From JBJXHC01 sp046160825 (lineage in GTDB: Bacteria; Bacteroidota; Ignavibacteria; UBA10030; UBA6906), in NCBI GenBank assembly GCA_046160825.1, contig JBJXHC010000008.1:1-38452 (forward strand): a DNA stretch of 38,452 nucleotides. Reading direction: 5' to 3'. This document shows positions 34,149-38,452 of the stretch, piece by piece (position 1 is the stretch's first letter; every line of letters starts with the position of its first letter). Made by a program: the position numbers and the translations under genes. Under the pieces are notes generated by a model. The model was given only the letters and a program-made list of their open reading frames with translations, was not told where the DNA came from and ran no database searches.

Positions 34149-34727
34149 TTAAGTGTTAGCAAGTGTCAGAGAGCGGTATCCGGAACTCTGCGCATACTCT
34201 GCGAGATGGCCTGCAAGCATTTTGCGCCCGCGGTGGATACGCGATCTGATGGTGCCAATGGGCACGCGTGCAAAAGCAGCGATCTCCTCGTATGTGTAGC
34301 CTTCGATGTCGCTCAGCAATACCGCTGTTTGGTAGTCGGGTGGAATGGCGCCGAGGGCCAGGATAACCTCGTCGCCAAACAGCGCGCCTTCACGACGTTC
34401 AACAACATCATCCCTGAGTATCGGATGGGGATAACGTTCTTCCTCTCCACCCTCCCCGGCACCAGCAGCAGGCTCACCAAAATCCACGGGCAACGGCTCA
34501 TATTGTTTGCGTCTATACTCGTTGATAAAAGTATTCTTGCAAATCTGAAAGAGCCATGCGCGACAGTTGGTACCTTCGCGATACGAGTGGAAATACCGGC
34601 AGGCCTTCAACATGGTTTCCTGGACAAGGTCGTTGGAGCGCTGCTCTTCGCGACACAATTGGAAAGCATAATGTCGGAGTGCCTCGAGCTGAGAAAGCGC
34701 CTCGCGTTCAAATAAGTTGGTAAGCAT
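34149..34727 (-). CDS. ECF-type RNA polymerase sigma factor
   Basis: 192 residues from the ATG at 34727. Sigma region 2 spans about residues 10-75 (LRHYAFQLCREEQRSNDLVQETMLKA ... NCRAWLFQICKNTFINEYRR). Region 4 spans about 122-172 (PPDYQTAVLLSDIEGYTYEEIAAF, GTIRSRIHRGRKML). The linker is rich in Gly and Glu. It directs RNA polymerase to a specific promoter set, unknown here. The longer in-frame version starting at 34910 would run through a sigma-54 promoter and is rejected. There is no anti-sigma gene next to it. It lies downstream of an NtrC-type activator on the same strand, separated by the regulatory region 34728-34906. No ribosome-binding site is visible. Confidence 0.92.
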   Translation of the reverse strand: MLTNLFEREALSQLEALRHYAFQLCREEQRSNDLVQETMLKACRYFHSYREGTNCRAWLFQICKNTFINEYRRKQYEPLPVDFGEPAAGAGEGGEEERYPHPILRDDVVERREGALFGDEVILALGAIPPDYQTAVLLSDIEGYTYEEIAAFARVPIGTIRSRIHRGRKMLAGHLAEYAQSSGYRSLTLANT

Positions 34728-34774
34728 AGAGGTTGTGGAATTGTGAGAGTGACCGTGGGTGTTAGTCACACGAT

Positions 34775-34791
34775 AAGCAACGGCTATGCCA
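34775..34791 (-). promoter_or_regulatory. Sigma-54 (-24/-12) promoter of the ECF sigma factor gene
   Basis: On the minus strand TGGCAT-AGCCG-TTGCTT matches the sigma-54 consensus TGGCAC-N5-TTGCW, with the invariant GG and GC exactly 10 bp apart. Transcription would start near 34765, giving a ~38-nt leader to the ATG at 34727. Confidence 0.75.
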
Positions 34792-34840
34792 CACCGGGAA
34801 TCGAACAAAGCCGTTTGAAAATGGCAGGTGAAGTGACTCT

Positions 34841-34860
34841 CTGTGGAATTCGTGCTACAT
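34841..34860. promoter_or_regulatory. Second upstream activator site candidate (CTGTGG-N8-CTACAT)
   Basis: The same layout as the perfect palindrome at 34885-34904 recurs here: CTGTGG, 8 bp, then CTACAT (4 of 6 positions match CCACAG). Its centre is 44 bp from the other site, about four helical turns, and ~60 bp from the -24 element. Confidence 0.45.
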
Positions 34861-34883
34861 GGTGCAACGGCTGGAATTAATGC

Positions 34884-34905
34884 ACTGTGGCCTGATTGCC
34901 ACAGT
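34884..34905. promoter_or_regulatory. Upstream activator site palindrome for the NtrC-type regulator
   Basis: ACTGTGGC-N6-GCCACAGT is a perfect 8+8 inverted repeat (core CTGTGG-N8-CCACAG). It lies about 130 bp upstream of the predicted sigma-54 start, a usual distance for enhancer sites of NtrC-family activators. It begins two bases after the regulator's stop codon, but no T tract follows, which argues against a terminator. Confidence 0.6.
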
Positions 34906-34906
34906 C

Positions 34907-36331
34907 TCAACGGTAAGTGGACGGATCAATGGAGTATTCGGACATCTTGCGGTAGATGGTTTTCCGATCCACATCCATCAATCGTGCGATATGGTTGATG
35001 TTGCCTTTGTATAGCTTGAGCATCCTGACGAGATACTTCTCCTCGGCATCGTGAATGATGGTGCCGAGATAATCTTTGAACGGGGTATCGAGACTGACCG
35101 GGATTGTATTTTCCGGCTGCAGGGTGGGTGGTTGTTGTTCGATATTCGGAAGTTCAATCGCGGTAATTGTATCACCGGCTGTTTTTATCATCGCGCGCTT
35201 GATGAGGTTTTCCAACTCCCGTATGTTGCCGCGCCATGAATAGTTCATCATGTCGGTGACGACGTTGGATGAAAGATACTTGACGCGTCCGGCAACAAGA
35301 TCCGCATGACGGTGAAGAAAGTGCTCGGCGAGCAACGGTACATCCTCCAACCTCTCGCGCAACGGTGGCAATGTTATCGGGAAGACATTCAGCCGGTAGA
35401 AAAGATCTTCGCGGAAGTCTCCCTGACGTGTCATCATTTCAAGGTTACGGTTCGTAGCAACCACAACCCGCGTGTCCACGCTGATCGTGGCATTACCTCC
35501 AACGCGCTCGAATGATTTCTCCTGCAGTACGCGCAGGAGTTTCGTTTGCACGTTCGCTGAGATATCGCCGATCTCATCAAGAAACAATGTTCCACCGCTC
35601 GATTCCTCGAACCGTCCTGCCCGCTGCTTGGTTGCTCCGGTAAATGCCCCTTTTTCATAGCCGAACAGTTCACTTTCGAGCAGGTTTTCCGGAATTGCCG
35701 AACAATTCACGGCAACAAAAGGATTTCCTTTGCGCTTGCAATTGAAATGAAGCGCACGCGCAACCAGTTCCTTCCCTGTCCCGCTTTCTCCTTGCACAAG
35801 AATTGTTACGTCCGTATCGGCCACCTGTTTAATGAGCCGGATGATTTCTTTCATCTTTTCGCTTCGGCTGATCATGTTACCGAAGCTGTACCTGTGTTGC
35901 AGCTCCTCGCGCAAATGCAGAAGTTCACGTTCCTTCTTCTGCGCGTCAAGCACGCGACGGATCTTGATCAACAGTTCGTCATTGTTTGTCGGCTTCGTCA
36001 GGTAATCGGTGGCACCCATGCGCATCGCTTCAACGGCGGTCTGTATGGAACCGAACCCGGTCACCATGAGCACCGGCATTTCGGGACACTGTACCCTCAC
36101 TTCCTGCAGCAAACCGATCCCGCTCATCTTTCCCATCACCATATCAGAAAGCATCAGATCGAATCTCTCCGATTGCAGTTGGGTAAGCCCCTCTTCACCG
36201 TTTGATGCGAGCGTAACGGAATATCCTTCATCGACAAGAAGAGTCTTTGTCGCAAGCCGGAACGCCTTATCGTCATCCACGACGAGAATGCGTTCGAGGC
36301 CCTGACGTGCGGGTGGTGCAGTTTCTTTAAC
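34907..36331 (-). CDS. NtrC-family sigma-54-dependent response regulator
   Basis: 474 residues from the ATG at 36331, which overlaps the kinase stop; the longer frame extends back into the kinase gene. The receiver domain has ILVVDDD, the phospho-acceptor Asp64 (LMLSDMVMG) and YLTKP. The AAA+ domain has Walker A GESGTGKE, the sigma-54 contact loop GAFTGA (EKGAFTGATKQRAG), Walker B GGTLFLDEIGD and the arginine-finger region FREDLFYRLNVFPI. A Fis-type helix-turn-helix ends the protein (IARLMDVDRKTIYRKM). It is phosphorylated by the kinase encoded with it and activates sigma-54 promoters. The nearest one is that of the ECF gene just downstream. Confidence 0.95.
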   Translation of the reverse strand, partial: VKETAPPARQGLERILVVDDDKAFRLATKTLLVDEGYSVTLASNGEEGLTQLQSERFDLMLSDMVMGKMSGIGLLQEVRVQCPEMPVLMVTGFGSIQTAVEAMRMGATDYLTKPTNNDELLIKIRRVLDAQKKERELLHLREELQHRYSFGNMISRSEKMKEIIRLIKQVADTDVTILVQGESGTGKELVARALHFNCKRKGNPFVAVNCSAIPENLLESELFGYEKGAFTGATKQRAGRFEESSGGTLFLDEIGDISANVQTKLLRVLQEKSFERVGGNATISVDTRVVVATNRNLEMMTRQGDFREDLFYRLNVFPITLPPLRERLEDVPLLAEHFLHRHADLVAGRVKYLSSNVVTDMMNYSWRGNIRELENLIKRAMIKTAGDTITAIELPNIEQQPPTLQPENTIPVSLDTPFKDYLGTIIHDAEEKYLVRMLKLYKGNINHIARLMDVDRKTIYRKMSEYSIDPSTYR

Positions 36332-37904
36332 CATCTGTTTGACCTGTTGAAGGAAGTTGAATCGTGAATGTGGTTCCCTGGCCGACTGTGCTTTGTACGT
36401 TAATTGATCCTTTGTGTTGCTGTACAATTCCGTAGGTCACCGAGAGTCCAAGTCCGACGCCGCTCACCTCTTTTTTTGTGGTGAAGAACGCATCGAATAT
36501 CTTATTGATGTGCTCGGGTGGAATTCCCGTACCGGTGTCCTTCACATCAATGCGGATATGGCCGGGGATCTCTATCGCCCCGATGGTGATCGTACCGCCG
36601 GAAGGCATTGCATCACGAGCATTCAGGATGAGATTGAGAAATACCTGTTTCAGTTTATCGCTTGACCCAAGTACCCAGGGGAGCATCGGCGGAACTTCCA
36701 GTACCAGCAGGGCATGTTGTCGCGCCAATGTTTCCGCATGCGTGCGAACCAACTCCATCAACAATTCTTTCATGTCAATAGGCACGCGATCAAGTTCCAC
36801 CACCGAGCCCCGGTAGAATTCCAGCATTTGTCGGGTGAGCTTGGCCATGCGTGTCACTTCCTCAAGCGCGACGCTGATTAGTTCCTGCGCCGTGGCGTTG
36901 CCATTCAGTTTGCGGAGCGACGTTTCCAGCAAACTCTGGATGTTATGGATCGGGTTATTGATCTCGTGGGAAAGTTGTGCAGTCATTTTGCCGGTGACGG
37001 CAAGACGCTCGCTGCGGACCAGTTCCTCCTGGGCTCGCCGGAGTTGCTGAAGGGTATACTCTACTTCCTTGTTCCGTTCGGAGAGGCTTTTGTTTACAAG
37101 GTCAAGCTGACCGATCTTCTCGCGCAGCGATTCACGCATCTCATCGAATCGCGAGGCAAGAAATGCCAACTCGTCCTGTGTCGGGCCTTCGTTGCCAACC
37201 CGCCGAAGCGAATCATCCAACTTTCCCTGACTGATGGCTTTTGTTGCATCAACCAGGTAATCAATCGGTTTGGAGATGTAGCGGGTGAACATGAGAGTGG
37301 CAACGGTGATCGCCAGAATGCTGAATGCAACGAAAATCAGGAATGAGCGCCTCCAGTTCCCCTGTGCCGATGCGGAAACACGCTCAAAGGAGATCCAGAG
37401 GTCGGTTGCTCCCAAGGTGTATTCGAGTGGAACAGCATGGCATTTTTGACACGCCTCGGTTGCATTGAACGGCACAATTGCCCGAAACCTCTCACCGACG
37501 CGCTGAAAGCTCGCCTGGCCGGTGCGCAACACATCACGTTCAACCTCGTCGTGCGGCTGAAGGGTTTTATACCTCGTCGTCAATCTCTCCAGAGAATGCG
37601 GCGTAAGGAATTCCTCACGGAGCCTGAGGTCATTCACCAGAATATGGACAGTATCAAATTCCTGAATGCCGTTGACGCGTTCCAGGAAGCTCTCGTCCAC
37701 CCTGGAGTCCTTCACCATCATCGTCACCAGCGACTCTTTGATAATGTTTGCATACGTTTCCGCCGAAACGCGCGCCTGGTTCATCATTTCCTCCTCCTGA
37801 AAATGATTGTGCAAACCCACGCTGATGGTCACAAAGAGGAGAAAGAGCGGGACTATGCCGACAAGGATTTTGCGGGAGAGGGACAAGCGTCGGAACATCA
37901 TCAT
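36327..37904 (-). CDS. Membrane sensor histidine kinase with periplasmic CxxCH haem-type motif
   Basis: 525 residues. TM1 is at ~12-31, a periplasmic domain at ~32-185 and TM2 at ~186-207. A HAMP domain (~208-262) and coiled-coil follow, then HisKA with phospho-His313 (LSHEINNPIHNI), and HATPase with NLILNARDAMPSGG, DTGTGIPPEH and GVGLGLSVTYGIV. The periplasmic part contains CQKCH at residues 152-156 (ATEACQKCHAVP), the attachment motif for c-type haem, in a setting like DUF3365/Tll0287-type sensor domains. This suggests sensing of redox state, oxygen, NO or a related ligand, which is inference. The 3' end overlaps the NtrC-type regulator start. A promoter with a palindromic -35 region is upstream. 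Confidence 0.93.
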   Translation of the reverse strand: MMMFRRLSLSRKILVGIVPLFLLFVTISVGLHNHFQEEEMMNQARVSAETYANIIKESLVTMMVKDSRVDESFLERVNGIQEFDTVHILVNDLRLREEFLTPHSLERLTTRYKTLQPHDEVERDVLRTGQASFQRVGERFRAIVPFNATEACQKCHAVPLEYTLGATDLWISFERVSASAQGNWRRSFLIFVAFSILAITVATLMFTRYISKPIDYLVDATKAISQGKLDDSLRRVGNEGPTQDELAFLASRFDEMRESLREKIGQLDLVNKSLSERNKEVEYTLQQLRRAQEELVRSERLAVTGKMTAQLSHEINNPIHNIQSLLETSLRKLNGNATAQELISVALEEVTRMAKLTRQMLEFYRGSVVELDRVPIDMKELLMELVRTHAETLARQHALLVLEVPPMLPWVLGSSDKLKQVFLNLILNARDAMPSGGTITIGAIEIPGHIRIDVKDTGTGIPPEHINKIFDAFFTTKKEVSGVGLGLSVTYGIVQQHKGSINVQSTVGQGTTFTIQLPSTGQTDG

Positions 37905-37939
37905 GAAATATACCTGACCGTGAAAAACACGTTGTGCAG

Positions 37940-37968
37940 AAAGTACCCATTTGACTCTTGAGAATCAA
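37940..37968 (-). promoter_or_regulatory. Promoter candidate of the kinase-regulator operon with imperfect palindrome
   Basis: TTGATT (37968-37963) and TACTTT (37945-37940) are 17 bp apart on the minus strand, with a ~34-nt leader. An imperfect 18-bp palindrome (37951-37968, 7 of 9 pairs) covers the -35 box and could be a binding site. The -10 is weak. Confidence 0.35.
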
Positions 37969-38024
37969 CGCGAGAACGTCGCGTACCATGTAAACAGCGC
38001 GTACCGTCGCGAAAGTTGCACTGC

Positions 38025-38054
38025 TTGAATTTTCACCCATGTTCGTTGTATATT
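38025..38054 (+). promoter_or_regulatory. Promoter of the gene at the right edge
   Basis: TTGAAT (38025-38030) and TATATT (38049-38054) are 18 bp apart. The start would fall about 3 nt before the ATG at 38064, which has no ribosome-binding site, so a leaderless message is predicted. Confidence 0.45.
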
Positions 38055-38063
38055 GAACCCGCC

Positions 38064-38452
38064 ATGACGACCTCTTTCACTCCATCCACCCACGAACTTC
38101 TGAGCGCTATCGATATGCTGTCGGCACACACGCTCACTCGCAAAAACGACCTCGGCACCATCATCGAGCAGGCGACGCAGAACAATGCACGGCAAACGCT
38201 CGACGAACTGGCCTTCCTCGCCAAGTTTGTCGTCAAAGCACACGGCATCATGAAACGAATCGGACGGGAGGCCGAAGGCTACGCCCAACTTTCATCCGAG
38301 TTCAGCGCGAATCTTGAGAAGGCAACCGCCCTGACCAAAACCTTGATTTCCACTGCATCGTCAAACGTGCAACAGCATTTCGATCGCACATATTTCGTGA
38401 GTAGTCTGGAGGGGCTGCAAAACCTCCTTGCCCTCTTCCATGACCTGAGCTG
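38064..38452 (+). CDS. Unknown protein, 3' part outside the window
   Basis: The frame from the ATG at 38064 is open to the window edge (129 codons) and preceded by a promoter. The visible part is alpha-helical and soluble, without a signal peptide or membrane segment. It includes ALTKTLISTASSNVQQHF and a patch LAFLAKFVVKAHGIMKRIGR with hydrophobic positions spaced as in a helix. No family is recognised. It is divergent from the haem-sensor kinase. Overlapping minus-strand frames in this stretch are treated as shadows. Confidence 0.6.
   Translation, partial: MTTSFTPSTHELLSAIDMLSAHTLTRKNDLGTIIEQATQNNARQTLDELAFLAKFVVKAHGIMKRIGREAEGYAQLSSEFSANLEKATALTKTLISTASSNVQQHFDRTYFVSSLEGLQNLLALFHDLS

Noticed and set aside
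34884..34905. The palindrome read as a terminator of the NtrC-type gene
   Set aside because: A hairpin is possible, but no T tract follows on the minus strand; the matching partial copy 44 bp away favours a protein-binding site.

Overview
The window comes from a bacterium of the Fibrobacterota-Chlorobiota-Bacteroidota (FCB) group, most likely an Ignavibacteria or Kapabacteria-like lineage of the Chlorobiota. The evidence is a type IX secretion (T9SS) type A sorting domain with the YPNPFNP signature, several secreted FG-GAP/VCBS repeat proteins, a TonB-dependent receptor with a carboxypeptidase-regulatory-like N-terminus, and a PF06580-type LytS/LytTR pair. Most promoters I can see are of the ordinary -35/-10 kind with 16-18 bp spacers. 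I see no tRNA, rRNA, insertion sequence, phage gene or CRISPR array. The content is chromosomal housekeeping mixed with secreted and signalling genes.

Layout. 1-3543 (minus): two secreted FG-GAP proteins, the first running off the left edge and the second a T9SS cargo. 3544-3946: a regulatory region with divergent promoters and an operator-like palindrome. 3947-5892: a small membrane protein (plus), then a metallophosphoesterase and a tiny membrane protein (minus). 6012-7915: a LytS-like kinase and LytTR regulator overlapping by 4 bp. 8028-15666 (plus): a seven-repeat FG-GAP/ASPIC-UnbV secreted protein, a DNA-repair pair (Cho-like GIY-YIG nuclease and 3-methyladenine glycosylase), a TonB-dependent receptor and a DUF885-type peptidase-like lipoprotein. 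15736-18345 (minus): rlmN, adk, glycerophosphodiesterase. 18492-19991 (minus): an outer-membrane protein and a secreted protein ending in a clear terminator.

20189-28436 (minus) looks like one long operon: yggS, divIVA, purine nucleoside phosphorylase, SIMPL-domain protein, ileS, dksA-like, lspA, rluD-like. Without the phosphorylase and SIMPL genes this is the gene order found downstream of the division genes in Bacillus (ylmE ... divIVA-ileS-ylyA-lspA-ylyB). The IleRS carries a rearranged HIGH motif (GIHH), a form associated with very strong mupirocin resistance. On the plus strand follow a TPR protein, larE and a type II NADH dehydrogenase (28635-32255). A fibronectin-type III secreted protein lies on the minus strand (32290-33903).

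34149-37904 (minus) is the most interesting region. It holds a sensor kinase with a periplasmic CxxCH haem-type motif, an overlapping NtrC-family sigma-54 activator, and an ECF sigma factor. The gap before the ECF gene contains a near-consensus sigma-54 promoter and two upstream sites of identical architecture (CTGTGG-N8-CCACAG and CTGTGG-N8-CTACAT), 44 bp apart. The layout predicts a cascade from haem sensor to NtrC-like regulator to sigma-54 to ECF sigma factor. A partial unknown gene (38064 onward) is divergent from the kinase.
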